From NCBI GenBank assembly GCA_963842775.1, contig CAWJHQ010000010.1, positions 124,001 through 188,000 of the forward strand: a DNA stretch of 64,000 nucleotides. Direction: 5' to 3'. A program made the translations under genes and the position numbers. The notes beneath the pieces are model-generated. The model had not been told where the DNA came from. It was given only the letters and a program-made list of their open reading frames with translations, and made no database searches. The stretch is from R-RK-3 sp963842775. Its GTDB lineage: Bacteria; Pseudomonadota; Alphaproteobacteria; Rhizobiales; Rhodomicrobiaceae. Numbering within the stretch: the first letter of the stretch is position 1; the number at the start of each line of letters is the position of its first letter. Positions 1-8,522 of the stretch are shown here, piece by piece.

Positions 1-906
1 GGCGTGATCAACGGAGCTTGCGACACGACCATCGGCGGCTCAGCCGACTTGACGCATTCAAACCTGACGATCACCAAGGGCCTGGAGCCGATCCGCCCTG
101 GCGAATTTCGGCGGCCGCTACATTCATTATGGCATTCGCGAGCATGGCATGGCCGCCGCGATGAACGGCCTGGCGCTGCATGGCGGCTTCATCCCCTATG
201 GCGGCACGTTCCTGGTCTTCTCCGATTATGCACGCGGAGCGATGCGGCTGTCGGCGCTGATGGGCCAGCGCGTCATCTATGTCATGACGCATGATTCAAT
301 CGGCCTCGGCGAGGACGGACCGACGCATCAGCCGGTCGAGCATCTCGCTATGCTGCGGGCGACGCCGAATCTGAACGTCTTCCGCCCGGCCGACATCATC
401 GAGACCGCGGAAGCGTGGGAGATCGCGCTCGCCACCCGGGACAGACCCAGCGTGCTGGTGCTCTCGCGCCAGGGGCTGCCGATGCTGCGCGACCGGCACG
501 CCGCGGAAAACCGATCGGCGCGCGGCGCTTACGTGCTGCGCGAGGTTCTCGGGCCACGCGACCTGACGATCATGGCGACTGGCTCGGAAGTCGCACGATC
601 GCGAAAGCCGCGGCTGAAGAGCTCTTCGCCGGACACGGGATCCGGGCCGCGGTCATCTCCATGCCCTGCTGGGAACTCTTCGAAGCGCAGAGCGACGAAT
701 ACCGCACCCAGGTTCTGGGCACCGCGCCCCGCATCGCGGTGGAAGCCGCCGCCCGGCTCGGCTGGGACCGCTGGATCGGCGAGCGGGGCGACTTTGTAGG
801 AATGACGACGTTCGGCGCCAGCGCGCCGGCGGAAGCGCTTTACGCCCATTTCGGCATCACGGCCGAAGCGGTCGCGGAAGCGGCACTCAGCCTCGTCGAG
901 GCATGA
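1..906 (+). CDS. cbbT: Transketolase, 3' part (5' end outside window, two frameshifts)
   Basis: Transketolase moves two-carbon ketol units with thiamine diphosphate in the regenerative half of the Calvin cycle. The visible part is the middle (pyrimidine-binding) and C-terminal domains: GGSADLTHSNLT, then the REHGMAAAMNG stretch carrying the catalytic glutamate, then DSIGLGEDGPTHQPVEHL. The frame changes twice. An extra T in the TTT run at 106-108 shifts it by +1, and a second change near 590-595, just after ATGSEV, returns it to the first frame through to the stop at 904-906. Both sides of each break match the family, so I read these as sequence errors in one gene. It lies 25 bp before cbbL, and no aldolase gene stands between them. 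The call is secure; the symbol is inferred from context. Confidence 0.9.
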
Positions 907-931
907 GCCAGAATTCAGAAAGGACACGATC

Positions 932-2397
932 ATGAACGCCGACGCTAAAGTGGAAATCAGAGGCAAGGAACGCTACAAGGCCGGCGTGCTGAAATATGCG
1001 CAGATGGGCTATTGGAGCGGCGACTACGAGCCGAAGGATACCGATGTCATCGCGCTGTTCCGCATCACCCCGCAAGAGGGCGTGGACCCGATCGAAGCCG
1101 CGGCGGCGGTCGCGGGCGAATCCTCCACCGCGACCTGGACCGTGGTGTGGACCGACCGCCTGACAGCCTGCGACCAATATCGCGGCAAGGCGTTCAAGGT
1201 CGAGCCGGTGCCGGGGCAGGAAGGGCAGTATTTCTGCTCCGTCGCCTACGACCATGATCCTGTTCGAGCCCGGCTCGATTGCCAATCTCACCGCGTCGAT
1301 CATCGGCAATGTGTTCTCCTTCAAGCCGCTGAAGGCGCCGCGGCTGGAGGACATGCGTCTGCCCGTCGCCTATGTGAAGACCTATAAGGGGCCGCCGACC
1401 GGCATCGTCGTCGAGCGCGAACGCCTGGATAAGTTCGGGCGGCCGCTGCTCGGCGCGACGACCAAGCCGAAGCTCGGCCTGTCGGCCAAGAATTACGGCC
1501 GCGTCGTCTATGAGGCGCTGAAAGGCGGGCTCGACTTCACCAAGGACGACGAGAACATCAACTCGCAGCCCTTCATGAACTGGCGCGACCGCTTCCTCTA
1601 TTGCATGGAGGCGGTGAACAAATCCATCGCCGAGAGCGGCGAGGTGAAGGGGCACTACCTCAACATCACCGCCGGGACGATGGAGGAGATGTACCGCCGC
1701 GCCGAATTGGCCAAGGAACTGGGCTCGGTCATCGTGATGGTCGATCTCATCATCGGCTGGACGGCGACGCAGTCGATTTCCGAATGGTGCCGGCAGAACG
1801 ACATGATCCTGCATATGCACCGCGCCGGGCACGGCACCTATACGCGGCAGAAGAACCACGGCATTTCCTTCCGCGTCATCGCGAAGTGGCTGCGGCTGGC
1901 GGGCGTCGATCACCTGCATGCCGGGACCGCCGTCGGCAAGCTGGAAGGCGATCCGATGACCGTGCAGGGCTATTACAACGTGCTGCGCGAGCTGAAGAAT
2001 CCGGTGGACCTGCCGCGCGGCATCTTCTTCGAGCAGGACTGGGCCGACATGCTGAAGGTCATGCCGGTCGCCTCGGGCGGCATCCATGCCGGGCAGATGC
2101 ATCAGCTTCTCGACCTGTTCGGCGACGAAGTGGTGCTGCAATTCGGCGGCGGTACCATCGGCCATCCGATGGGCATCCAGGCCGGCGCGGTGGCGAACCG
2201 CGTCGCGCTGGAGGCGATGGTGCTGGCCCGCAATGAGGGCCGCGACATCGTCAATCAGGGGCCGGAGATTCTTCGCGCCGCCGCGAAATGGTGCAAGCCG
2301 CTGGAGGCCGCGCTCGATGTCTGGGGCAATATCAGCTTCAACTACGAATTCGACCGATACGTCCGACTACGTGCCGCTGCCCAGCATGGCGATGTAA
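932..2397 (+). CDS. cbbL: RuBisCO large subunit, form IC (red type), two frameshifts
   Basis: Ribulose-1,5-bisphosphate carboxylase large chain, the CO2-fixing enzyme. The start ATG at 932 follows an AAAGGA ribosome site. The carbamylated lysine lies in GGLDFTKDDEN, followed by the loop NSQPFMNWRDRF. VDHLHAGTAVGKLEGDP holds loop 6 with its catalytic lysine, and the C-terminus DTSDYVPLPSMAM is typical of the red-type enzyme. Two extra bases break the frame: an A at 1254 (AYD followed by LILFEP in the next frame) and a G near 2352 (NYEF followed by TDTSDY). Removing them gives about 487 residues, the usual form IC length. The adjacent cbbS and cbbX agree with red-type RuBisCO. The breaks are probably sequencing errors, since every active-site block is intact. 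Confidence 0.95.
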
Positions 2398-2427
2398 CGC
2401 CATCATTCGACAGGATGCTAAATCACA

Positions 2428-2817
2428 ATGCGCATCACACAAGGATGCTTTTCCTTCCTGCCCGACCTGACGGACGAGCAGATCGCCATGCAGATCGAAT
2501 ATTGCCTCGGCCAGGGCTGGGCGATCGGCGTCGAGTATACGGACGACCCGCATCCGCGGAATGTCTATTGGGAGATGTGGGGCAACCCGATGTTCGACCT
2601 GAAGGACGCCAAAGGCGTGACGATGGAGCTGGACGAATGCCGCAAGACACATCCGGACGCCTATATCCGCCTCAACGCCTTCGATTCGACGCGCGGCTGG
2701 GAAACGGTGCGGATGTCGTTCATCGTCAACCGGCCGAAGGTCGAGCCGCGCCTTGAAATGACCCGCACCGACACGCGCGGACGCTCGCAAACCTATGGAT
2801 GGCGCGCGTCGCGTTAG
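2428..2817 (+). CDS. cbbS: RuBisCO small subunit, form IC
   Basis: Small chain of the L8S8 RuBisCO holoenzyme, 129 residues. It begins MRITQGCFSFLPDLTDEQI, the usual red-type N-terminus, and contains GWAIGVEYTDDPHPRNVYWEMWG and the tail FIVNRPKVEPRLEMTRTD. That tail is the C-terminal extension that forms a beta-hairpin in red-type small subunits and is absent from green-type ones. It starts 30 bp after cbbL, so the two are surely co-transcribed. It is followed by 246 bp holding a palindromic repeat before cbbX. The frame is clean throughout. Confidence 0.96.
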   Translation: MRITQGCFSFLPDLTDEQIAMQIEYCLGQGWAIGVEYTDDPHPRNVYWEMWGNPMFDLKDAKGVTMELDECRKTHPDAYIRLNAFDSTRGWETVRMSFIVNRPKVEPRLEMTRTDTRGRSQTYGWRASR

Positions 2818-2865
2818 ACATTCCGCACCGGCCGGGCCGACCGCCACCCGCTCCGGCCCGTGGCT

Positions 2866-3034
2866 TCACCCTCACCCGGCGACTGCGTCGCCGCCCTCTC
2901 CCGCCGAGGGAGAGGGCTAAGAAGAAAGTGCCGTGTTCTCCACTTGCCCTCTCCCGCTCGTGAGCCTTTACGGCGAACGACAAGCGTTCGCCTTCGGGGA
3001 GAGGGCTCCCGCCGAAGGCGGGTGGGTGAGGGGG
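2866..3034. repeat. Intergenic palindromic repeat (CCCTCACCC family), copy 1
   Basis: The segment opens with CCCTCACCCGGC and CCCTCTCCCG and closes with the reverse complement GGGTGGGTGAGGG, with an inner hairpin around AACGACAAGCGTTC. About 90 bp (2943-3034) recur almost unchanged at 37310-37400, and a related shorter palindrome lies at 41650-41757. Such elements are common between genes in Hyphomicrobiales genomes. This copy sits between cbbS and cbbX and would form a strong RNA hairpin. Confidence 0.8.
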
Positions 3035-3063
3035 ACTTGATAGACGAAGGACGAACAGCCGCC

Positions 3064-3996
3064 ATGGCCGAACCATTACAGAAGCCGGACGACGTGCCGC
3101 AAGCCGTCGATCTGGCCGAGGAATATAAAAACTCCGGCGTCGCCGAAGTGCTCGACGAACTCGACCGCGAGCTTGTCGGCCTCAAGCCGGTGAAGCAGCG
3201 CATCCGCGAGATCGCGGCGCTGCTCATCGTCGAGCGGGCGAGGAAGACGCTCGGCCTCTCGCACGAAGCGCCGACGCTGCATATGAGCTTTACCGGCAAT
3301 CCCGGCACCGGCAAGACGACCGTCGCGCTGCGCATGGCGAGCATCCTCTACCGGCTCGGCTATGTCAGAAAAGGGCACCTCGTCTCGGTGACGCGCGACG
3401 ATCTCGTCGGCCAGTATATCGGCCATACCGCGCCGAAGACGAAGGAGGTGCTGAAGCGCGCCATGGGCGGCGTGCTGTTCATCGACGAGGCCTATTATCT
3501 CTACCGGCCCGACAATGAGCGCGATTACGGCCAGGAGGCGATCGAAATTCTGCTGCAGGTGATGGAGAACAACCGCGAGGATCTGGTCGTCATTCTCGCC
3601 GGCTATTCCGACCGGATGGACCGCTTCTTCCAGAGCAATCCCGGCTTCCGCTCGCGCATCGCGCATCACATCGACTTCCCCGACTATGATGACCGCGAAT
3701 TGCTCCACATCGCCGAGACCATGCTGGCCAATCAAAACTATCGGCTCGACGATGAAGCGCGAGGGCTGATGGCCGATTATATCGAGCGCCGCCGCGTCCA
3801 GCCGCTGTTCGCCAATGCCCGCTCGATTCGCAATGCGCTTGACCGGGCGCGGCTGCGTCAGGCAAACCGGCTGTTCAGCACCGCGAAAGGCCCGGTGACG
3901 GCGGATGCGCTCTCGACCATATGCGCCGAGGACATCCGCGCCAGCCGCGTCTTCACGATGGGCGTGCCCGACAGCGCAAAGGAACAAGCGCCATGA
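3064..3996 (+). CDS. cbbX: CbbX, red-type RuBisCO activase (AAA+ ATPase)
   Basis: CbbX is the hexameric AAA+ ATPase that pulls inhibitory sugar phosphates out of red-type RuBisCO by threading the large-subunit C-terminus. The protein has 310 residues. Walker A GNPGTGKTT is at residues 78-86, Walker B GGVLFIDEAYYL at about 135-146, and the pore loop region DLVGQYIGHTAPKT just before it. The SNPGFRSRI block holds the arginine finger. The start ATG at 3064 begins MAEPLQKPDD; the open frame runs further upstream through the repeat, which is not conserved. The stop overlaps the rpe start by ATGA. Confidence 0.96.
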   Translation: MAEPLQKPDDVPQAVDLAEEYKNSGVAEVLDELDRELVGLKPVKQRIREIAALLIVERARKTLGLSHEAPTLHMSFTGNPGTGKTTVALRMASILYRLGYVRKGHLVSVTRDDLVGQYIGHTAPKTKEVLKRAMGGVLFIDEAYYLYRPDNERDYGQEAIEILLQVMENNREDLVVILAGYSDRMDRFFQSNPGFRSRIAHHIDFPDYDDRELLHIAETMLANQNYRLDDEARGLMADYIERRRVQPLFANARSIRNALDRARLRQANRLFSTAKGPVTADALSTICAEDIRASRVFTMGVPDSAKEQAP

Positions 3997-4676
3997 GCCG
4001 AACGATTATCGCCCCTTCGATCCTGTCGGCCGATTTCTCGCGGCTCGGCGACGAGATCGAGGCCGTTGTCCGCGCCGGGGCCGACTGGATCCATCTCGAC
4101 GTGATGGACGGGCATTTCGTGCCGAACATCACCTTCGGACCGCCGGTGGTGAAGGCCGTGCGCGGGCGCACCGACAAGGTGTTCGATTGCCATCTGATGA
4201 TCGAGCCCGCTGATCCTTATCTTGCCGCCTTCGCCGAGGCGGGCGCGGACATCATCACCGTGCACGCCGAAGCAACGCGGCATCTCGACCGCTCGCTGCA
4301 GGCCATCCGCAATCTGGGCAAGAAGGCGGGCGTTTCGCTTAACCCGGCGACGCCCGAAAGCGTCATCGAATATGTGCTCGACCGGCTCGACCTGATCCTC
4401 CTGATGACCGTCAATCCCGGTTTCGGCGGGCAGGCGTTCATTCCTTCGGTCGTAGAAAAAATCGCGCGCATCAAGGCGATGATCGGCGATCGGCCCATCG
4501 ATATCGAGATCGATGGCGGCGTGACGCCGGAGACCGCGCCCCTCGTGGCGGCGGCCGGCGCAAATGTGCTCGTCGCCGGTTCGGCCGTGTTCAAGGGCGG
4601 CACGGCAGAGGCCTACGCCCGCAATATCGCCGCCATACGCGCGGCTGCCGACGGCGCAATCAGCGTGGCCGCGTAG
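3993..4676 (+). CDS. rpe: Ribulose-phosphate 3-epimerase
   Basis: Interconverts D-ribulose 5-phosphate and D-xylulose 5-phosphate in the Calvin and pentose phosphate cycles. The protein has 227 residues and a TIM-barrel fold. Metal and catalytic residues are visible in HLDVMDGHFVPN (Asp36), CHLMI (His67), MTVNPGFGGQ and IEIDGGV (Asp174). Its ATG at 3993 overlaps the cbbX stop (ATGA), which shows translational coupling within the cbb operon. It is followed 15 bp later by the phosphoglycolate phosphatase gene. The symbol cbbE would also fit. Confidence 0.96.
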   Translation: MSRTIIAPSILSADFSRLGDEIEAVVRAGADWIHLDVMDGHFVPNITFGPPVVKAVRGRTDKVFDCHLMIEPADPYLAAFAEAGADIITVHAEATRHLDRSLQAIRNLGKKAGVSLNPATPESVIEYVLDRLDLILLMTVNPGFGGQAFIPSVVEKIARIKAMIGDRPIDIEIDGGVTPETAPLVAAAGANVLVAGSAVFKGGTAEAYARNIAAIRAAADGAISVAA

Positions 4677-4691
4677 TTTCATGGAGGCGTC

Positions 4692-5402
4692 GTGAGGGAA
4701 TCAGCAGCGTGGGCGCGAGGGCAGGGTGGCTGGCCCGAGGCGGTTCTGTTTGACCTTGATGGCACGCTGATCGAGTCGGCGCCGGACATCGCGGCGGCAG
4801 CGAACGAATTGCTGGCCGCGGACAAGCTTGGCCCGCTTACGGTCGGACAGGTATCCGCCCTGGTGGGCAACGGCATCGGCAAGTTGGTCGAGCGCGCCTA
4901 TGCGGTGTGCGGCGCGCCGCTCTATGGTGAGGCGCTGGAAGTGCGTCAAGCCAGGATGATGGACATCTACGCCAACCATCTGACGAACCTCACGACGCTG
5001 CTTCCCTGGGCGAGGCAGGCCGTGGAGACATGGCATGTCGCGGGCTCGAAAATCGCCGTTGTCACCAACAAACCGGAGGCGTTTTCACGCACCATTCTCG
5101 GCCATTTCGGCCTTGCGCCGTTTATTGACCTCGTCGTTGGCGGCGACACGGGACCCGCCCGCAAGCCTGCTCCCGACATGCTGCTCCATGCACTGAAGGT
5201 ATTCGGCGTCGAGCCGCGCCGCGCGTTGATGATCGGCGACGGTCCTGCCGATATTGATGCGGCGCGGGCCGCCAATGTGCGTTCGATCGCCGTCGGGGGA
5301 GGTTATACTGCGGTGCCGACCGAGGAGCTTGGCGCCGATCTGCATGTCGAGAGGCTCGCTGGTTTGCCCGCTGCGGTAGAACGGCTCCAGAGACGCGTGT
5401 GA
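4692..5402 (+). CDS. gph: Phosphoglycolate phosphatase (HAD family)
   Basis: Hydrolyses 2-phosphoglycolate, the product of RuBisCO oxygenation. HAD motif I is VLFDLDGTLIES (DLDGT at residues 21-25), motif II is VVTNKPE, and motifs III/IV are RKPAPDMLLHAL and MIGDGPADIDAA. The protein has 236 residues, the usual length. The start is GTG at 4692. It lies downstream of rpe in the cbb operon, where this gene is often called cbbZ. The last four bases overlap the start of the next HAD gene, cbbY. Confidence 0.92.
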   Translation: MRESAAWARGQGGWPEAVLFDLDGTLIESAPDIAAAANELLAADKLGPLTVGQVSALVGNGIGKLVERAYAVCGAPLYGEALEVRQARMMDIYANHLTNLTTLLPWARQAVETWHVAGSKIAVVTNKPEAFSRTILGHFGLAPFIDLVVGGDTGPARKPAPDMLLHALKVFGVEPRRALMIGDGPADIDAARAANVRSIAVGGGYTAVPTEELGADLHVERLAGLPAAVERLQRRV

Positions 5403-6098
5403 GAATGCCGGTCCGTGCGCTGATTTTTGACGTGGACGGCACGCTTGCGGAAACGGAGGAAATCCACCGCGCGGCGTTCAACGCGGCGTTTGCTGAAGCA
5501 GGCATCGGCTGGTTCTGGACGGTGGATATGTACGCCCGCCTGCTCAAAGTGACGGGTGGACGGGAACGCATCGCCGCTTATGGCGACGAGATCGGCAGCT
5601 TGCCGGGCGATATTCCTGCACTCCATCGGCGCAAGACGGACATTTACAATGAGCGCATCCGCAGCGGCGGCATCGCGCTGCGTCCCGGCGTCGAACGCCT
5701 GATCCGCACGGCGCGCGAGCACGAGCTGACGCTCGCCATCGCCACGACGACGAGCCGCCCCAATGTGATCAGCCTCATCGCGGCAACGCTGGGTGAGAGC
5801 GCCGTGGCATGGTTCGCTTCCATCCGGACGGGCGAAGACGTTTCGCGCAAGAAGCCCGATCCGGAGGTGTTCAATCTTGTGCTCGCCGATCTCGGCCTGG
5901 CCGCCGCCGATTGCTGTGGCCTTCGAGGATTCCGCCAACGGGCTCAGAGCTGCGCTCGCCGCTGGCATTCCGACGATCGTGACGCCGAGTATCTACACCC
6001 AGGCCGAGGATTTCGCCGCAGCCGCACTTGTACTCAGAGATCTCGATGAGCCCGGCGAAGCATGGATGCGCCGTCTAGAGCGCCGGATGCTCCGCTGA
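5399..6098 (+). CDS. cbbY: CbbY-type HAD phosphatase (one frameshift)
   Basis: CbbY removes xylulose-1,5-bisphosphate, a misfire product that inhibits RuBisCO. HAD motif I is LIFDVDGTLAETEE, followed by the CbbY-type cap IGWFWTVDMYARLLKVTGG, then IATTTSRPNV and SRKKPDPEVFNLVL. An extra T near 5915 shifts the frame; the protein continues in the next frame as VAFEDSANGLRAALAAGIP and ends at 6096-6098. The start is GTG 5399 (overlapping gph) or ATG 5405. The corrected length is about 232 residues. It closes the cbb operon. The frame break is probably a sequencing error. Confidence 0.9.
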
Positions 6099-6128
6099 AC
6101 GCGGAGCTGCGCTCTAGGTCTTTGTTTA

Positions 6129-6175
6129 TGCATCGGATTTGTCCGAAAAGTGCGTACACTTTTCGGTCCGATGCA
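6129..6175. repeat. Palindromic intergenic element, GCATCGGA...TCCGATGC
   Basis: A near-perfect inverted repeat with arms TGCATCGGA/TCCGATGCA and inner arms CCGAAAAGTG/CACTTTTCGG. It lies between the convergent cbbY (+) and EamA (-) genes, so it may act as a bidirectional terminator. It resembles the CCGAAAA...TTTTCGG palindromes scattered between genes in rhizobia; a related copy is at 42978-43025. Confidence 0.75.
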
Positions 6176-6604
6176 CTAATTCACCGCCACGATGATTGCG
6201 CCTGTCCCGATCAATCCGACGCCGATCCATGCCTGCCAGGATAGCTGCTCGCCGAGGAAGACGGCCGCGAAGATTGCGACGAATACCACGCTGAGCTTGT
6301 CGATGGGCGCGACCTGCGCGGCATTGCCGAGCTTCAGCGCGCGGAAATAGCATAGCCATGACGCGCCGGTCGCCAGGCCGGAGAGCGTCAGGAAAATCAG
6401 GCCACGCGGGCTGAGCGAGGCAACAGGTTGCCATTCTCCCAGCGCCGTCAGCAGCCCCGCGAGCACCACGGCGACCACGATCGTTCGGAAGAAGGTGGCG
6501 AAATCGGCGTTGATCTGATCGACCCCGACCTTGGCCAGGATCGCGGTGAGCGCTGCAAAAATTGCGGCCAGCAACGCCCAGAATTGCCAGCTTTGCATGA
6601 TCAT
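6176..6604 (-). CDS. Small EamA/DMT-family membrane permease
   Basis: The product has 142 residues with about five hydrophobic helices and matches a single EamA domain, half of the usual ten-helix drug/metabolite transporter. Short proteins of this kind are common and may dimerise. Visible blocks are AALTAILAKVGVDQINADFATF, GLATGASWLCYFRALKLG and PIDKLSVVFVAIFAAVFLGEQLS, all typical of the family. The start could be Met1 or Met3. Its substrate cannot be read from the sequence. It is convergent with the cbb operon. Confidence 0.8.
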   Translation of the reverse strand: MIMQSWQFWALLAAIFAALTAILAKVGVDQINADFATFFRTIVVAVVLAGLLTALGEWQPVASLSPRGLIFLTLSGLATGASWLCYFRALKLGNAAQVAPIDKLSVVFVAIFAAVFLGEQLSWQAWIGVGLIGTGAIIVAVN

Positions 6605-6637
6605 ACCGAGCGCGTTGGGGCCAGATGATCCTTCGGT

Positions 6638-7381
6638 TCAGGCGTTGGGGGCTTCGACATCGCCTCGCCGCTGCAGCCAGACCATCACCGACCAGCATGC
6701 CATTGCCCAGCTTGCGCCGAGCGCCCAGCCCGCGAGAACGTCGGTCGGCCAGTGGACCCCCAAATAGACCCGGCTCACCCCGACGATCAGAGTGAGAAAA
6801 GCGGAGAGACCGAGGATATAGACTTTCAGACGAGTGCCCTGCTGTGTCGCAGCCAGAAGTGCGCCCAAGGTGAGATAGACCACCGCCGACATCATGGCGT
6901 GACCGGAGGGAAAGCTGGCCGAGTAGACTCTTGTGGTGTGCATCACCACGTCAGGCCTCGCTCTGTCGAAGCCTGCCTTCAGCAAGGAGCTGAGCAGCAT
7001 TCCGCCCAGAACCGCGACCAGTACAAGCAAGGCTGCGCGCCGGTTTTTCGTAAGCGCGAGAAATCCGATCGACGCGATCGTCACCACCAGCAGCACGAAC
7101 GTGCTGCCCAGCGCGGTGATGTCGCGCATGACCTCGCGCACCCAGGCAGGCCCGAGGGGCAAGGCAGGGTCGGCCGGGTCGCGAAAGAGCATCAGCAGCC
7201 ATTTGTCCAATCTGAGGCTGTCGCCCTCGAGCATTTCGTCCGAAACTGCGACGAACACCCAGAGCGCAAAGGCCGAAAGCGCCATCGTCAAGAGCAGCTT
7301 ACGCTCAGGGAGGTGCGGCTGCACAACCAGCCCGATGAAGCTTCTCAGCTGCTGCATGGAGTTGGCGACCATGATAGGCAT
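6638..7381 (-). CDS. PAP2-superfamily membrane phosphatase
   Basis: A type 2 phosphatidic acid phosphatase-like membrane enzyme that probably acts on lipid phosphates such as undecaprenyl pyrophosphate or phosphatidate. The three family motifs are KAGFDRARP, SFPSGHAM and SRVYLGVHWPTD. About six transmembrane helices surround them. The open frame extends upstream to 7537, but the ATG at 7381 (MPIMVANSMQQ) is where a plausible N-terminus begins; Met at 7357 is an alternative. About 120 bp upstream lies a decayed duplicate of the yejF 3' end. Confidence 0.85.
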   Translation of the reverse strand: MPIMVANSMQQLRSFIGLVVQPHLPERKLLLTMALSAFALWVFVAVSDEMLEGDSLRLDKWLLMLFRDPADPALPLGPAWVREVMRDITALGSTFVLLVVTIASIGFLALTKNRRAALLVLVAVLGGMLLSSLLKAGFDRARPDVVMHTTRVYSASFPSGHAMMSAVVYLTLGALLAATQQGTRLKVYILGLSAFLTLIVGVSRVYLGVHWPTDVLAGWALGASWAMACWSVMVWLQRRGDVEAPNA

Positions 7382-7499
7382 CCTGAATGGGTTCGTTCTC
7401 GGAAATGGGCACGGGGGCGAAAGCCCGCCATAGGAGCATTGTTCCGCATGGTGGATGGATGATAATACGCGGGAGAGCGGCGAGGTAGAAGACGCGGTC

Positions 7500-7690
7500 G
7501 CGTTGTCAGGCGGAAACCGCCGCCGCATGCTGGACATCCAGGTCGAATGCGGCGGCCATCAGCGCCTTGGTGTAGTCGGTCTTGGGGCTGCGGAAAATCT
7601 CCGCCACCGTGCCTTCCTCGACCATCTTGCCCTTGCGCCAGGATGACATCATTGGCGAGCGACCCGGATGACGCGTAGATCGTGACGTTG
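7500..7690 (-). pseudogene. Decayed duplicate of the yejF 3' end
   Basis: This segment repeats the 3' end of yejF (8736-8926) in the same orientation. The first 69 bp (7500-7568 against 8736-8804), covering the last 20 or so codons and the stop, are identical. The next 120 bp match at roughly 80% with small gaps that break the frame, and the match ends near 7690. The fragment has no start and no upstream gene body. It is either the remnant of a second yejF allele or the far att-like repeat of an inserted element. Confidence 0.85.
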
Positions 7691-7733
7691 GACAGTAATG
7701 ACCGAAGAGTGGAAGATTAACGTCGAGGCTAGA

Positions 7734-8270
7734 TCATGCAACGCGCTTCAGTCTGTGATCCTCACGAGGAATGTGACTAAGTTCATGGGAAGCCAACAAG
7801 ATAATAAACAAACCAAGCGAGGGGTTCATGCGGATCCACCACAGCGTCGTCCGGATCAATATTGCTCCGAGGACGGGAGTAGAGCATATCAACGACTGCA
7901 TAAAATTTACAGTTGCTTCATAGAATAATTTGCGCGATTCGATAGGAAGTGTTCCAATAGTTTCTTGAACAAATTCAAAAATTGGAGATTTAACGGTGGC
8001 GTTATTCCTAAAATAACCTCCTATGGACAGAATAGAAATATTATGCATGAGTTTCTTGCTGTCAAGATTATCATTCATATACCTTAAAATGTCACAAATA
8101 TCCGGTGAGGTAAATCTATCATTTAATAATGTCAACGCAGCTCGCCTGAATTCTACGTTGCATTTGTGTTGATATTTTTTCTTTCGAATAAGAAATAATA
8201 TAAACATATTCGAAAGTCTCGAGGTAACTATAAAAAAAAGCAATATAGCTATAAAAATAATCAAACTCAT
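7734..8270 (-). CDS. Unknown 178-residue membrane protein in the AT-rich island (orf3)
   Basis: I do not recognise this protein. The N-terminus (residues 1 to about 28) is a strong hydrophobic segment, MSLIIFIAILLFFIVTSRLS and following, then a positive patch RKKKYQHK. A mixed helical region follows, and a second hydrophobic stretch (GLFIILLAS) lies near the C-terminus. Codon use is AT-rich, unlike every neighbour, which argues for recent transfer. Its ATG overlaps the stop of orf2 as ATGA, so translation is probably coupled. The stop is TGA at 7734-7736, close to the island's left edge. Confidence 0.6.
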   Translation of the reverse strand: MSLIIFIAILLFFIVTSRLSNMFILFLIRKKKYQHKCNVEFRRAALTLLNDRFTSPDICDILRYMNDNLDSKKLMHNISILSIGGYFRNNATVKSPIFEFVQETIGTLPIESRKLFYEATVNFMQSLICSTPVLGAILIRTTLWWIRMNPSLGLFIILLASHELSHIPREDHRLKRVA

Positions 8271-8410
8271 TTATCGTACTTTCGCTTTATTTTAGATACA
8301 GTTTTCTTATATCTCTTAAAAGCTTCGTCAAGTTCGAAATTTTGAGTTCTTTCATGATCTTGTGAATGCTTGTCTGGTCTCGTTAGTTCGCGAATTCTAA
8401 TCAAAAGCAT
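8267..8410 (-). CDS. Unknown 47-residue charged small protein (orf2)
   Basis: A short ORF running from ATG at 8410 to TGA at 8267-8269. The product starts MLLIRIRELTRPDKHSQDHE and ends SKIKRKYDK. It is highly charged and probably helical, with no membrane segment. Its start lies inside the 3' end of orf1 (14-nt overlap) and its stop overlaps the orf3 ATG by ATGA. The nested overlaps on both sides and the matching AT-rich composition are the evidence that it is real. Function unknown. Confidence 0.45.
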   Translation of the reverse strand: MLLIRIRELTRPDKHSQDHERTQNFELDEAFKRYKKTVSKIKRKYDK

Positions 8411-8522
8411 TACGAATTCCCTGATTAAGAATCAGCACTGCAATACATATCACCAGCAAAAATATCGAGCCAGAGTTCGGACTTTGTTGAAGCAGGATAT
8501 TTAACGCTTCTAAGTTGCTCAT
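8397..8522 (-). CDS. Unknown 41-residue small membrane protein (orf1)
   Basis: A short ORF from ATG at 8522 to TAG at 8397-8399, preceded by a GAGGGGTGT stretch that can serve as a ribosome site. The product has a polar N-terminus (MSNLEALNILLQQSPNSGS), one hydrophobic helix (IFLLVICIAVLIL) and a short polar tail (NQGIRNAFD). It is the first of three overlapping ORFs in the AT-rich island. Single-helix proteins of this size include toxins, holin-like proteins and small regulators; nothing here decides between them. Confidence 0.45.
   Translation of the reverse strand: MSNLEALNILLQQSPNSGSIFLLVICIAVLILNQGIRNAFD

Noticed and set aside
7455..7646. A 63-codon plus-strand ORF over the yejF remnant
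   Set aside because: It is the antisense of the duplicated yejF end; the same shadow exists opposite the intact gene.
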